Part shown: in pieces, positions 8,114 through 17,707 of the stretch
Layout: each line of letters begins with the position of its first letter
How positions within the stretch are numbered: the stretch's first letter is position 1
Source of the DNA: a bacterium
GTDB lineage: Bacteria > Babelota > Babeliae > Babelales > JABDEC01
DNA: 25,477 nucleotides
Direction of reading: 5' to 3'
NCBI GenBank assembly: GCA_947481115.1
Contig: CANKEI010000007.1
Coordinates: 1 to 25,477 of the forward strand
Translations under genes and position numbers: made by a program
Notes under the pieces: generated by a model
Seen by the model: the letters and a program-made list of their open reading frames with translations, nothing else
Databases searched by the model: none
What the model was told of the DNA's origin: nothing

Positions 8114-9393
8114 TAAAAATCAACGGAGAACTCAAATCCAGCTACGCTATTTAATAATGTGCGTCGTCCATTAAATGGATGCTTGTAAAATAAGTGAAAA
8201 TTAGAGCGACCATAGTAGGCTATTTTTAAAATAAAATTATGCGTTGTCCAATCTTGTAAGCAGCTGGCCGTATTAGCAACTTCATTTGAGAAGCTATTAT
8301 TATAGAGCGCTATAGTATCTCGATTGTGTTTCATGTGTTCATAGGCGATACCAAAGTTTAAGCCTTGATAGATCTTAGCTGATAAACCCAAATTATAACG
8401 TTGGGTTAGACCTGGTTTAAGTCTGGTATAGGTTTTTTCTAAGAAAATTAAACTAGTTTGATCTGGAAAAACTTTAATGCGACGATCACGTGAAGAGCCA
8501 AAAAGTTCGAGAAAATCAACGTTAATATTGCCATGAAAGATATGAAACCAATTTAAGTCGATTCCACCACCAAAGGTAATTCCGGTAGCGCCATCGTTAC
8601 CATATGGAAAAGCAAATAGTAGGTTTTCGTCTTGACGTAAGCCGGTAGGTAAAGTCAGCCCGCTCCGTAAACTTAGGGCCACATTTTTCAATCTCGGGTT
8701 GGTAGGCTGAGGAAAATCTTGATCCCAGCGTAATTCCACCATGGTGTCGCCAATATTTAATCTATTCCAACCATCTTTGACATTTAGGCCTTGACCAAGT
8801 TCGGCTACGGTAGCAAAAAAATCGTCGGTTAAATATTGCTTAGTTAAAAGATCAGCTGCGGTATCGGATTGGGTTAAATCTTGCCAAACGACATTGCTTA
8901 ATCTGAAATGATAAAATGGCAAACTAACATTAAGCGATAAACTGTTTCTGATTTTGAATCTAGCGCGCCATGAAAAAGCTTGGCCCTTCAGATCAGCTGT
9001 TGGTACCATATGGCCACGTATGCCATCATCATTGGCCATATTTAGCTTAGCGGCTAGTTGGCCAATCGTAGAATTTGGCGAAAAGCCGCGGATCATATCG
9101 AGCGTACTTTGGTTAACGTCCCACATTTGAAGCACATTAACAGTTTCTTTAATAGTTTTTTCGCTAATCGGATTAATTATATCGCGGCGAGCATCAATAT
9201 CTTGTACGCCGAATTGATTTAGCGATTCGAATTGGAATTTATAGCCTCGTTTAATTGGGACCACGAAATTAGGATCATCTGGCAAAAAGAAATCCAGTGG
9301 GGCAATATTAGCAGAGTTTTTAGCTGTATTTAATAAAATTATAATTAAAATTAAATTAAATATTTTCAAGTTAGCTAATTTAGAAAATTTCAT
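8113..9393 (-). CDS. Predicted outer-membrane beta-barrel protein
   Basis: This is a protein of 426 aa from the ATG at 9393, chosen because AGGAG lies 10 nt before it. An in-frame ATG at 9414 precedes that site and would only add 7 residues. The N-terminus is a signal peptide (MKFSKLANLKIFN, then LILIIILLNTA). The mature part has alternating strands rich in aromatic and polar residues, such as LSLNVSLPFYHFRL, NVALSLRSGLTLPTG, GITFGGGIDLNWFHIF and FNFGIAYEHM-like segments. It ends in GFEFSVDF, a terminal aromatic strand typical of BAM-assembled barrels. This implies a Gram-negative envelope. It may be a porin or transporter; the family is not recognised. It sits between a large exported protein and acpS in one operon. 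Confidence 0.75.
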   Translation of the reverse strand: MKFSKLANLKIFNLILIIILLNTAKNSANIAPLDFFLPDDPNFVVPIKRGYKFQFESLNQFGVQDIDARRDIINPISEKTIKETVNVLQMWDVNQSTLDMIRGFSPNSTIGQLAAKLNMANDDGIRGHMVPTADLKGQAFSWRARFKIRNSLSLNVSLPFYHFRLSNVVWQDLTQSDTAADLLTKQYLTDDFFATVAELGQGLNVKDGWNRLNIGDTMVELRWDQDFPQPTNPRLKNVALSLRSGLTLPTGLRQDENLLFAFPYGNDGATGITFGGGIDLNWFHIFHGNINVDFLELFGSSRDRRIKVFPDQTSLIFLEKTYTRLKPGLTQRYNLGLSAKIYQGLNFGIAYEHMKHNRDTIALYNNSFSNEVANTASCLQDWTTHNFILKIAYYGRSNFHLFYKHPFNGRRTLLNSVAGFEFSVDF

Positions 9394-9417
9394 CTGAAAA
9401 ACGCTCCTGTACATGCA

Positions 9418-12264
9418 TTACTCATCGACCCGCAAACCAAAATTTCCGCTAGTTAATAGCGCACCTGAAGCACTGCTAATCATGGTATGGTTGATTTGAG
9501 TTGGTGTGATACCAGGGTTAAGATTTTCGGTATAAATATCGTTTTTGTAATTAAAAAAGCGGCTATTAGATTTAAGATTATTGGGCATTTTTTGCAAAGT
9601 TAGCGGAGTGCTATTGTCTAGCGAATGTGCCACATACATAGCACCACTGAGATAATTAAACGCGTCTTTAAAATCATAAAAATTAATAAAAGTTGATAAT
9701 TGGTTAGCTAAATATTGGTCTGGCAAGGGCTGAATAGTATTATCATCTATATTGCTACCCAGATTAATCGTAAAGCGATTGACTGTTGCTTGTAAATAGC
9801 CCCGATAAGCGCTTAAAAGATATAAATTTCCGCCATTAGCAAAATCTTGTAAATTAGCAGTTGGTGATAATGGTGCAATTTGATAGACCGGCCCAATGGC
9901 TTGCGGAATAGTGACAGTTGTCCAATTAACATCGGACGCGCTAGTAGCAGTCCTAATGTCAGCGCCATTTCCGGTACGCAATAATCCCTTAGAGGTCGCT
10001 AGTAAAGCCAGCTTAGATGAAATTGCTAAATCAAAAAAACTAAGCGAATTGTCACTGTTAATACTAGTTTGAATTAAAGTACTGGGATTTAAGTTATTAG
10101 CTGCGAAACTAGCACTGGATAATAAAATTTTATCGAGCTTGCCATTAGTTAAGATATATAAATATATCCCGTCGCTGATTAATTTTTGAACAAATTGATA
10201 GTTGCCAACTTGTTTAAATGCTAAGCCAGCGGGTAAATCACTCAGTTGCGTTAAATCGCCGGTCCAGCCAATGCCAGAGTTATCGCACAGTACAGCAATG
10301 CCATCAGACCCACCTACAATTATCCAGTGTTGTCCTGTAGCTATTTTGGTAGCAATTACGGAAGTTGTAATTGGTCCGATTTTAGCTAAGTCGCCATTTG
10401 CAATGGTTAATAATTTACTGTCTGAACTTAGTGTAGGCACAGTGCCATCATAACTAGTTTGAGCATTAGTAGAAAAATCACCAAAATTTGGTTTATAAAA
10501 ACCGCTGGTAATCTGACCTGTGGCAATTAAACTAATTACGCGATAACCAGCCGCAATAACCATTGAAAAATTGGCTAAACCATTATTTAAAGCAGTACTA
10601 TTTGGAGCATAATTATTTAAGCCTTGCACTTGCCAGTTGATATTATTTATTAAGCCTGCTTCTGCATCAGAAGTTGTGCCGCCTAATAAACCATCTTCAG
10701 TGCCGGCACCCCAGACCGTTTTTTGTACATTATTAGTATTAGGTAAATACCAAAAATCACCACTTGGTGGAATTGGACCAGCACCTAACATTGGTGCATC
10801 GGTACCACCAGCACGTTGCCATGGCGTCCAACCCTGAATACGGCCTAAATTGTCAAACAATGCTTGTGAGCAAAATAGACCTGGCTGTGAAATAACCGAA
10901 TAAGCATCACTAATGCTAGCAAATACCGTATCGTCAATCACAAATAAATCTGAAATTTGTGAATTAGCAGCCATCGGTAATGCTCCGCCGCCAACTATGG
11001 CTGCCGCGCTACTATTACTTAGGATATCGCTTGAGGTAGTTGCAGGTACAGTATATGCGCGCGATTGAAAAAAGCCGCCGGCAGTCTTAACCGTTGGCGC
11101 ACTATTATATTTTGCGAGTGTGCCATTATTGCCATCATTAGAGTTAACTAACGGTAAAGCATAGATCAAATTACCGGTAGTTGCGGCAGAACCATTGCCG
11201 CCAGCCACAATTAGGTAATTTAAGTAAGTGCTAGCACACATACCAGCTAATTTTTGAATTGAAATATTTAAACTGCTGGCACCAGCGCCAGTATTGGTAC
11301 CTACTATGCCGGTATTGTCACTAAAAACAGCATCAGGAGCAATCGTAGTAAACTGTAATTGATTATTTATAATTTTACCAACTATGACAGCGCGTGCACC
11401 CGAGTTAGTTGCGGCAGCAGTGCTAGCTGAAAGCGCAATATATAAGCAATTTAAATTACTATTCCAATAAAGATCGATTAAATTAGAGGCTACAGTGGCA
11501 GCATTATTAATATAAACTTGAGCCGTGCTGCCAGTTAAAGCTGTCGCTGAATTATTATTTAAGATCGCGAGTGTCGCGTTGGCTTGTTGGCCATTAATTT
11601 TATTGACCTGTTTTAATGTTGAAATGCCACTACCGGCGGCGCCAAAAATACTACCACTGGTATTGCTTTTTACGGCTGCAAATAAATAACTGCTTCCAAT
11701 AAAATTGCCACCAGCTAGTTTTATAATACCATCGGTTACAGCGCCGGTACTATCATTTAGATCAGCAGATGATAAAACTGACATATGTTTAGGCGCATAG
11801 GTTAATTGGTAAGTAAAATAGATCTTTTTTTGTCCATCCAAAATCACTGCCGGTAAATTATTAGCTAATCCAAGCAAATCAATTTTAGCGCCATTAATGG
11901 GGTTTGGTGCATCGGCCTGGTTATTTAAATTTACTTTAGCGGGCGCTAAGGGCGTAAAATTGGCACCGTTATTAGAGGCGGCTAGTGCGTATTCATTATT
12001 TGCTGATGCACTGCCAGCGCTAATATAAAGAGCTGCTGCGCCCATAAATGACGGCATAAAATAAGTTGCATGTTGACCAATTGGCGCTACTGTAAAATCT
12101 GGCAATACTTGCTTAGCTGCTTGTATTGGTAATATTAGTAAACTTAAAAAAGCTATAAAGCCAGTTTTATAATTAACTGATCCTAGCTTGTAGTTTACTG
12201 ATAGAGATCTGTTTAAGAGATTTTGGTGATTAAATAATTTTCTATAAGACAATGTAGTTCTCAT
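9418..12264 (-). CDS. Large exported protein, possibly beta-propeller-like
   Basis: This is a protein of 948 aa. A hydrophobic export segment (GFIAFLSLLILPIQAA) lies unusually far in, at about residues 35-50, after a basic leader that contains a small duplication (SVNYKLGSVNYKTG). The mature protein is rich in Ala, Asn, Ser, Thr and Gly. It has many strand-turn-strand units, for example YLIVAGGNGSAA, HWIIVGGSDGIAVL, YLYILTNGKLDKILL and ALLATSKGLL. This recurrence of short hydrophobic strands ending in Gly-rich turns suggests a beta-propeller or similar repeat fold. No catalytic motif is recognised. The outer-membrane barrel gene follows after 24 nt, so a role on the cell surface together with the barrel is plausible. 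No clear Shine-Dalgarno is seen before the ATG at 12264. Confidence 0.65.
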   Translation of the reverse strand: MRTTLSYRKLFNHQNLLNRSLSVNYKLGSVNYKTGFIAFLSLLILPIQAAKQVLPDFTVAPIGQHATYFMPSFMGAAALYISAGSASANNEYALAASNNGANFTPLAPAKVNLNNQADAPNPINGAKIDLLGLANNLPAVILDGQKKIYFTYQLTYAPKHMSVLSSADLNDSTGAVTDGIIKLAGGNFIGSSYLFAAVKSNTSGSIFGAAGSGISTLKQVNKINGQQANATLAILNNNSATALTGSTAQVYINNAATVASNLIDLYWNSNLNCLYIALSASTAAATNSGARAVIVGKIINNQLQFTTIAPDAVFSDNTGIVGTNTGAGASSLNISIQKLAGMCASTYLNYLIVAGGNGSAATTGNLIYALPLVNSNDGNNGTLAKYNSAPTVKTAGGFFQSRAYTVPATTSSDILSNSSAAAIVGGGALPMAANSQISDLFVIDDTVFASISDAYSVISQPGLFCSQALFDNLGRIQGWTPWQRAGGTDAPMLGAGPIPPSGDFWYLPNTNNVQKTVWGAGTEDGLLGGTTSDAEAGLINNINWQVQGLNNYAPNSTALNNGLANFSMVIAAGYRVISLIATGQITSGFYKPNFGDFSTNAQTSYDGTVPTLSSDSKLLTIANGDLAKIGPITTSVIATKIATGQHWIIVGGSDGIAVLCDNSGIGWTGDLTQLSDLPAGLAFKQVGNYQFVQKLISDGIYLYILTNGKLDKILLSSASFAANNLNPSTLIQTSINSDNSLSFFDLAISSKLALLATSKGLLRTGNGADIRTATSASDVNWTTVTIPQAIGPVYQIAPLSPTANLQDFANGGNLYLLSAYRGYLQATVNRFTINLGSNIDDNTIQPLPDQYLANQLSTFINFYDFKDAFNYLSGAMYVAHSLDNSTPLTLQKMPNNLKSNSRFFNYKNDIYTENLNPGITPTQINHTMISSASGALLTSGNFGLRVDE

Positions 12265-12316
12265 GCCCGTATTTAGCTCGCGGTGCGTGTGCGACTGCTT
12301 TCGAAATAACGTGTTA

Positions 12317-12345
12317 ATTGTACAACAAAATTAATTTTATGTAAT
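12317..12345 (-). promoter_or_regulatory. Candidate sigma-70-type promoter for the surface protein/acpS operon
   Basis: On the minus strand, ATTACA (12345-12340) and TACAAT (12322-12317) are separated by 17 nt. They match the -35 and -10 consensus at 4 and 5 of 6 positions. Transcription would begin about 45 nt before the ATG at 12264. The position is right for the divergent region, but the AT content makes chance matches likely. Confidence 0.4.
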
Positions 12346-12389
12346 AGTTTGAATATAAGAGTTGTCAGAACTGTTTTCTTTTTTAGATT

Positions 12390-12415
12390 TAATACTATAA
12401 TCTAATACTATAATT
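12390..12415. repeat. Tandem 13-bp repeat containing TATAAT twice
   Basis: TAATACTATAATC (12390-12402) is followed directly by TAATACTATAATT (12403-12415). Each unit contains a perfect -10 hexamer on the plus strand (12396-12401 and 12409-12414). It lies in the 278-nt divergent spacer between the 948-aa gene and the comM-like gene, about 130 nt before the latter's start. No good -35 is seen at the usual distance. It may be a tandem promoter or an AT-rich slippage duplication. The rest of the spacer is AT-rich and shows nothing else firm. Confidence 0.4.
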
Positions 12416-12542
12416 ATTTTAATGTAATTTGTTTTAATTAGATGAAAAAATAGCTAATAAATATTTTAGAAATATTTTAAAAAAGAGTTTGTATTGTAAG
12501 CGCCGTTAAAATTATGAACTAAATTAAGCGCGTTGGTACGAT

Positions 12543-14081
12543 ATGCATTCTAGAATTTTTTCTGCTAGCACCTTAGGCGTGCAAGCACATTTGGTCGAAG
12601 TAGAAGTCGACTTATCATTTGGAATTATGAATTTTTATTTGGTGGGTTTGCCTGACACGGCGATCAAAGAAAGCCGTCGTAGAATTCAATCAGCTTTAAA
12701 AAACAGTGGCATTCGTTTACCAGAGCGTAAAATTACGGTTAACTTGGCGCCAGCTAATTTGAAAAAAGAAGGTACATTATTCGATCTGCCGATTGCCATT
12801 GGTATGTTAGTAGCGGGTAAGACATTGGAATTGCCAAGTAGTTTTTTACAAGAAACGGTCTTTATTGGTGAGTTATCATTAGATGGCTCGGTGCGTCCAG
12901 TTAAAGGTGTTTTGCCAGTAGCAGCTGATCTAGTTAAATATAATAAAAAGCGTTTAATTGTGGCGGAAGAAAATAGTTTTGAGGCAGCTTTAATTAAAGA
13001 GATAGAAGTTATTGGGGTTAAAAACTTAACTCAACTAATAAATTATTTGCGTGGCGAATTAGAAATTCTACCGACACCTCATAGTTTACCTAAAGTTCAA
13101 AGCCATATAGCTAAATTAAATTTTGCGCAGGTCAAAGGGCAACGTCAAGCTAAGCGGGCTTTACAAGTTAGTGCTGCAGGTAGGCATAACGTGTTGTTTA
13201 TTGGTTCCCCGGGATCTGGTAAAACTATGTTAGCTAAAAGATTGCAAACTATTATGCCGCAGCTAGAATTTTCAGAAATTTTAGAAACAAGTAAAGTCTA
13301 TTCTGTGACCGGTAAATTAGAATGCAATTTGCTGGAATTGGGCAGACCGTTTCGTAGTCCGCATCATACTATTTCAGAAGCCGGCTTAATTGGTGGTGGC
13401 GTTACGCCACAACCAGGTGAAGTTAGTTTGGCTCACCATGGTATTTTATTTCTAGATGAGCTCACTGAATTTAAACGTGGCACCCTAGAAGTTATGCGCC
13501 AACCATTAGAGAGTGGCACAGTATCAATTGCGCGAGCTAATCATACTGTTGATTTTCCGGCAGAATTTTTATTAATTGCAGCGCTAAATCCTTGTCCGTG
13601 TGGTTACTATGGTGATAAAAAAAGAGCTTGTATTTGTACCGTAAAACAGATTAAAGCTTATCTGGGCAAACTTTCAGGCCCCTTGTTAGATCGCATTGAT
13701 ATTCAGGTGCCAGTCCAATCAATTGATTATCAACAGGTTAAAAGTCAGGCTGCGGATGAGACCAGTTCGCAAGACTTATTTGTCAAAGTACAATTGGCAG
13801 TTGCGCGGCAGAGAGCTCGATTTGGGATAAATACTAAATTTAATAATCAAATGGATTCTGATGATATTGATCAGTTTTGTCAATTGACACCCTTAGCCGA
13901 AGCAGCCGTCGCTAAAGCCTTCGATAAATTAAACTTAAGTATGCGTGGATATCATAAGATCTTGAAGGTAGCTCGCACGATAGCTGATTTAGACAATCAA
14001 GATATGATTGACCTTAAGCATGTCCAAGAAGCGATTTTATATCGCTCGCTGGATAATAGTTTGGAGCAAAATCAGCATTAA
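12543..14081 (+). CDS. comM: YifB/ComM-family AAA+ ATPase (Mg-chelatase-like)
   Basis: This 512-aa protein has the normal length for the family. The N-terminal domain begins with the family signature MHSRIFSASTLGVQAHLVEV and VGLPDTAIKESRRRIQSA, then LAPANLKKEGTLFDLPIA. The AAA+ core has Walker A GSPGSGKT (221-228), RPFRSPHHTIS (268-278) and Walker B ILFLDE (301-306). It is followed by the Cys cluster NPCPCGYYGDKKRACIC and a C-terminal Mg-chelatase domain (MRGYHKILKVARTIADL). In naturally competent bacteria ComM is a helicase that promotes branch migration of incoming DNA; in others its role is unclear. No other competence gene is visible here. It is transcribed away from the surface-protein operon and just upstream of an initiator tRNA. 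Confidence 0.92.
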   Translation: MHSRIFSASTLGVQAHLVEVEVDLSFGIMNFYLVGLPDTAIKESRRRIQSALKNSGIRLPERKITVNLAPANLKKEGTLFDLPIAIGMLVAGKTLELPSSFLQETVFIGELSLDGSVRPVKGVLPVAADLVKYNKKRLIVAEENSFEAALIKEIEVIGVKNLTQLINYLRGELEILPTPHSLPKVQSHIAKLNFAQVKGQRQAKRALQVSAAGRHNVLFIGSPGSGKTMLAKRLQTIMPQLEFSEILETSKVYSVTGKLECNLLELGRPFRSPHHTISEAGLIGGGVTPQPGEVSLAHHGILFLDELTEFKRGTLEVMRQPLESGTVSIARANHTVDFPAEFLLIAALNPCPCGYYGDKKRACICTVKQIKAYLGKLSGPLLDRIDIQVPVQSIDYQQVKSQAADETSSQDLFVKVQLAVARQRARFGINTKFNNQMDSDDIDQFCQLTPLAEAAVAKAFDKLNLSMRGYHKILKVARTIADLDNQDMIDLKHVQEAILYRSLDNSLEQNQH

Positions 14082-14104
14082 GTCGATAATTTGAATGATA
14101 GTAC

Positions 14105-14132
14105 TTGACGTGTTGCTTAAAAGCCCTATCCT
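14105..14132 (+). promoter_or_regulatory. Candidate promoter for the initiator tRNA / pgeF / secA unit
   Basis: TTGACG (14105-14110) and TATCCT (14127-14132) are 16 nt apart and match the sigma-70 consensus at 5 and 4 of 6 positions. The start point would be near 14140, about 28 nt before the tRNA, a fitting leader. It may also serve the two genes downstream, since there is no room for a promoter between the tRNA and pgeF. Confidence 0.5.
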
Positions 14133-14167
14133 TAAAGCTAAATACCAGTTAAAAAAAGCGAGTTTAT

Positions 14168-14244
<77 letters not shown>

Positions 14245-14252
14245 AATTTCTC

Positions 14253-15011
14253 ATGTCTAATATATATGAAGTTACCTACGATCAAATAGTCATCAGCTTC
14301 GGTGGTCAAGCCAATAGTCCAGTAAAAATTAAAGAGTTGCGTGATGATAATCAGCTTAGCTTAGGTGATCAAGATCGTATTCTATTAGCTCCTAGACTTC
14401 CCAAGCATACTCTTTTTTTACATCAGACCCATGGTGCCTTAGGTGCCTATTTTAATTCTCAAGCTCAGATAATTAATTTTAAAAATCTAATTACTGAAGG
14501 CGATTATTTAATTTCTAGTATTCCAAATTGCTCCATTGGTATTTTGACAGCTGATTGTCTACCGGTAGTGTTTTACGATCCAGTTAAAAAAATTGCTGCC
14601 GTAATTCATGCTGGTTGGCGTGGCTCTGTGGCTGGAATTTTGCATAAAGTATTGGCCGATTTTAAAAATTTAATTCAAAGCGATTTATCACAATTACAAG
14701 TTTGGTTTGGGCCGGCCGCACAAGTTTGTTGCTATGAAGTGCAACCAGAGTTCCGTGATAATTTATTGCTTAAAGAGCAAGTCTTGCTTGACCAAACTCT
14801 TTTACAAGCTTGTTTTGTAGAGCGAAACCAGCGTATCTTCTTCGATCTCCCTCGTTATAATTATGAATTATTGCTACTCGGTGATATATTAGGGCATAAT
14901 ATTAATCGCAAGTTTAACCTGTGCACAATTTGTAATGTGCAATTTTGCTCTTATCGCCGCGATGGCCTAGAGTCTGGGTTGCAAGTTACTAAAGTGTTAC
15001 TAAAACCATGA
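14253..15011 (+). CDS. pgeF: PgeF/YlmD-family laccase-domain protein (purine nucleoside phosphorylase-type)
   Basis: This 252-aa protein belongs to the DUF152 multicopper-oxidase/laccase-domain family. Characterised members act on purine nucleosides or edit peptidoglycan precursors. The conserved metal site is visible: HQTHG (His60), TADCLPVVFYDP (Cys102) and AAVIHAGWRG (His119). FGPAAQVCCYEV and the C-terminal CTICNVQFCSYRRDG follow. The ATG at 14253 is the only reasonable start, because there is no other early Met and the family N-terminus begins here. It lies 8 nt after the tRNA 3' end, leaving no room for a normal ribosome binding site after tRNA processing. secA follows after 16 nt, so the two are likely co-transcribed. 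Confidence 0.9.
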   Translation: MSNIYEVTYDQIVISFGGQANSPVKIKELRDDNQLSLGDQDRILLAPRLPKHTLFLHQTHGALGAYFNSQAQIINFKNLITEGDYLISSIPNCSIGILTADCLPVVFYDPVKKIAAVIHAGWRGSVAGILHKVLADFKNLIQSDLSQLQVWFGPAAQVCCYEVQPEFRDNLLLKEQVLLDQTLLQACFVERNQRIFFDLPRYNYELLLLGDILGHNINRKFNLCTICNVQFCSYRRDGLESGLQVTKVLLKP

Positions 15012-15027
15012 AAAATGGGGATCTCGG

Positions 15028-17586
15028 ATGATTTCAGCTGTTTTAGCGAAAGTATTTGGCACAGCCAATTCTAGAGAATTAAAGCGTTTACAAAAAATAG
15101 TTGATCAAATTAATGCTTTTGAACCAGAAATCAGTGCGCTTACTGATGAAGAGCTGGCCAATAAAACAAATTATTTTAGAACTCAATTAGCAGCCGGTAA
15201 AACCTTAGATGATATTTTACCAGAAGTCTTTGCGGTAGTGCGTGAAACTTCTAAACGCAAACTTGGTCAGCGGCACTATGACGTACAATTAGTTGGTGGG
15301 ATAGTATTACACCAGGGTAAAATTTCAGAAATGAAAACTGGTGAAGGTAAAACCCTAACGGCTACGCTGCCATTATATTTAAATGCACTTTCAGGTAACT
15401 CTGCGCATTTAGTAACTGTAAATGACTATTTGGCACGTCGTGACGCCGAATGGATGATGCCGATTTATAATCACTTAGGTTTATCAGTCGGTATTTTGCA
15501 ACATGGTTTAAGTGATGAGCAACGTAAGCAAGTTTATAATAGTGACATTATGTATGCAACTAATAACGAGCTTGGGTTTGATTATTTGCGCGACAATATG
15601 AAATTTAGATTAGAAGATTATGTGCAACGTGATTTAACTTTTGCAATTGTGGATGAAGTTGACTCAATTTTAATTGACGAAGCGCGTACGCCATTAATTA
15701 TTTCGGGGTCAGCTGATGAAAGCAGTGATCTGTACGTTAAAACAGATGCAATTATCAAGAGACTCAAAAAAGAGTTAGATTATGAAATTGATGAAAAAGC
15801 GCGCTCGGTGCAGTTGACCGAAGAAGGTAATGACAAAGTTGAAAAAGCTTTAGGCGTTGATAATCTTTACTCGCTAGAAAATTTGACCTTTTTGCATCAT
15901 ATTACGCAAGCGCTAAAAGCGTATGCCTTGTTTCATCGTGATGTAGAATACATGGTAATTGATGGCGAAGTTTTGATTGTAGACGAATTTACTGGGCGGG
16001 TCTTACCAGGTCGGCGGTACAGCGATGGCTTACACCAGGCTTTAGAGGCTAAAGAAGGTGTTGAAATCGAACGTGAATCGCAAACATTAGCATCAATTAC
16101 TTTACAGAATCTATTTAGATTATATAAAAAATTAGCTGGTATGACTGGTACCGCTTTAACTGAAGCTGAAGAATTTCATAACATCTATAAATTAGATGTA
16201 GTTAGTATTCCAACTAACGTACCAGTAATACGCATAGATGAACCCGATTTAATTTTTTTAACGCGCGAGGGTAAATATAAAGCCGTAATTGAAGATATCA
16301 AAGTCCGCGTAGCACAAGGTCAGCCAATTTTAGTAGGTACGATTTCAGTTGAGACCTCAGAATATTTAAGTCTGGTATTAAAGCAGGCTGGTGTCCCGCA
16401 TGAAGTGCTGAATGCCAAGTATCATGCGCGTGAAGCCGAGATTGTAGCCTTTGCAGGCACTGCTGGACGTGTGACAATTGCAACTAATATGGCCGGACGT
16501 GGCACTGATATTAAACTAACTGAAGAAGCACGGCAGGCTGGAGGGCTTTATATTCTGGGAACCGAACGGCATGAAAGTCGTCGCATAGATAATCAATTAC
16601 GTGGTCGTTCCGGGCGCCAAGGTGATCCAGGAGCATCTCGTTTTTATATTTCACTAGAAGATGATTTAATTCGGGTATTTGCTGGTGATACTTTAAAACA
16701 ACAAATGCAGGGCTTGGGCCGCTTTGGTTTAGCTGAAGATGAGACTATCGAATCACGAGCGATCTCTAGAGCCATTGAAAATGCGCAAGAAAAATTAGAG
16801 CGTTACAATTTTGAGTTACGTCGCAATGTGATTGAATATGATGATGTCTTAAACAGTCATCGACATGTAATTTATAAATATCGCCGTGAAATATTAGAGC
16901 TAGATGAAAATTCATTTGATTTAGCGCGTGATTTTATCGCTGGTACCGTAGAAGATGTGTTAAGTTACTACTGTGCAGATCGTAAAATTACAGTTGAGCA
17001 ATCTGATCAAGTAGTTAGTCATTTAAGTAAAATTGTTGTGCTGCCTGTTGAGCAGTTTGAAAAGTTAAATTTGCATAAAACTGACTATGATCAATTAACT
17101 TCCGATTTAATTAATTTTATTCAAGAGCAATATGATTTGTATCGCAATTCAGGCAATACTGATCAAATCATAATTGCCGAGCGGTGGTTAATGTTAGAGT
17201 CAATTGACACAGCTTGGAAGCAGCATATGTTGAATATTGATCATTTGCGCGAGGGCATTAGTTATCGCAGCTGGGGTCAAAAAAATCCATTAGTAGAATA
17301 TAAAAAAGAAGCGTTTATCATGTTTACGGATATGATGCGAAATATTCGTTGGGATATTGTGCATCATATGTTCCATTTAAATTTAAGTAATTTTAATGCC
17401 CGTGAACTAGAAGCTCGACGTGAAAAAGAGTTACGTCAGATGCAAATGTTGTCTAGTAAGCCGGCAGAGCCAGAATCAACTGGTGGATCCAAGCAAGTGG
17501 TTAAACGTGAAGCTGACAAGATTGGCCGCAATGATGATTGTCCATGTGGTTCCGGTAAGAAATATAAGAAGTGCTGCGGCGCTTAA
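15028..17586 (+). CDS. secA: Protein translocase ATPase SecA
   Basis: This is a protein of 852 aa, within the normal SecA range. It is the motor that drives unfolded preproteins through SecYEG at the inner membrane. Visible motifs include Walker A MKTGEGKT (102-109), DEVDSILIDEARTP (209-222) with the DEAD-like box, the preprotein-binding region, ATNMAGRGTDI and the helicase motif QLRGRSGRQGDPG. The C-terminus carries the zinc motif CPCGSGKKYKKCC (838-850), used for SecB or phospholipid contact. GGGG (in ATGGGGATC) and a CGG lie before the ATG at 15028. A strong terminator follows 24 nt after the stop. The many signal-peptide proteins around it are its natural clients. Confidence 0.98.
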   Translation: MISAVLAKVFGTANSRELKRLQKIVDQINAFEPEISALTDEELANKTNYFRTQLAAGKTLDDILPEVFAVVRETSKRKLGQRHYDVQLVGGIVLHQGKISEMKTGEGKTLTATLPLYLNALSGNSAHLVTVNDYLARRDAEWMMPIYNHLGLSVGILQHGLSDEQRKQVYNSDIMYATNNELGFDYLRDNMKFRLEDYVQRDLTFAIVDEVDSILIDEARTPLIISGSADESSDLYVKTDAIIKRLKKELDYEIDEKARSVQLTEEGNDKVEKALGVDNLYSLENLTFLHHITQALKAYALFHRDVEYMVIDGEVLIVDEFTGRVLPGRRYSDGLHQALEAKEGVEIERESQTLASITLQNLFRLYKKLAGMTGTALTEAEEFHNIYKLDVVSIPTNVPVIRIDEPDLIFLTREGKYKAVIEDIKVRVAQGQPILVGTISVETSEYLSLVLKQAGVPHEVLNAKYHAREAEIVAFAGTAGRVTIATNMAGRGTDIKLTEEARQAGGLYILGTERHESRRIDNQLRGRSGRQGDPGASRFYISLEDDLIRVFAGDTLKQQMQGLGRFGLAEDETIESRAISRAIENAQEKLERYNFELRRNVIEYDDVLNSHRHVIYKYRREILELDENSFDLARDFIAGTVEDVLSYYCADRKITVEQSDQVVSHLSKIVVLPVEQFEKLNLHKTDYDQLTSDLINFIQEQYDLYRNSGNTDQIIIAERWLMLESIDTAWKQHMLNIDHLREGISYRSWGQKNPLVEYKKEAFIMFTDMMRNIRWDIVHHMFHLNLSNFNARELEARREKELRQMQMLSSKPAEPESTGGSKQVVKREADKIGRNDDCPCGSGKKYKKCCGA

Positions 17587-17609
17587 ATAAGCTCATTCTA
17601 TTACATTAC

Positions 17610-17654
17610 AAAAAAGAGTCTCCTGACATCCTAACTGTCACGGGACTCTTTTTT
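17610..17654 (+). terminator. Intrinsic terminator after secA
   Basis: The sequence forms AAAAAAGAGTC, then TCC, then TGACA, pairing with TGTCA, CGG and GACTCTTTTTT, with a loop of ATCCTAAC. The lower and upper stem parts are perfect and are separated by a small internal mismatch (TCC opposite CGG). It ends in six T. The A-run on the other side would also allow termination on the minus strand. Confidence 0.9.
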
Positions 17655-17707
17655 ATGGTTAAATTTTAGCCAAGATCAGTTATACTTGCTTTTAAAACGG
17701 AGATTTT

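Noticed and set aside
10202..10837. Two plus-strand frames within the 948-aa exported protein
   Set aside because: Shadows of a long coding frame with consistent composition; no start signals.
16298..16483. Minus-strand frame inside secA
   Set aside because: Opposite a fully conserved SecA region.
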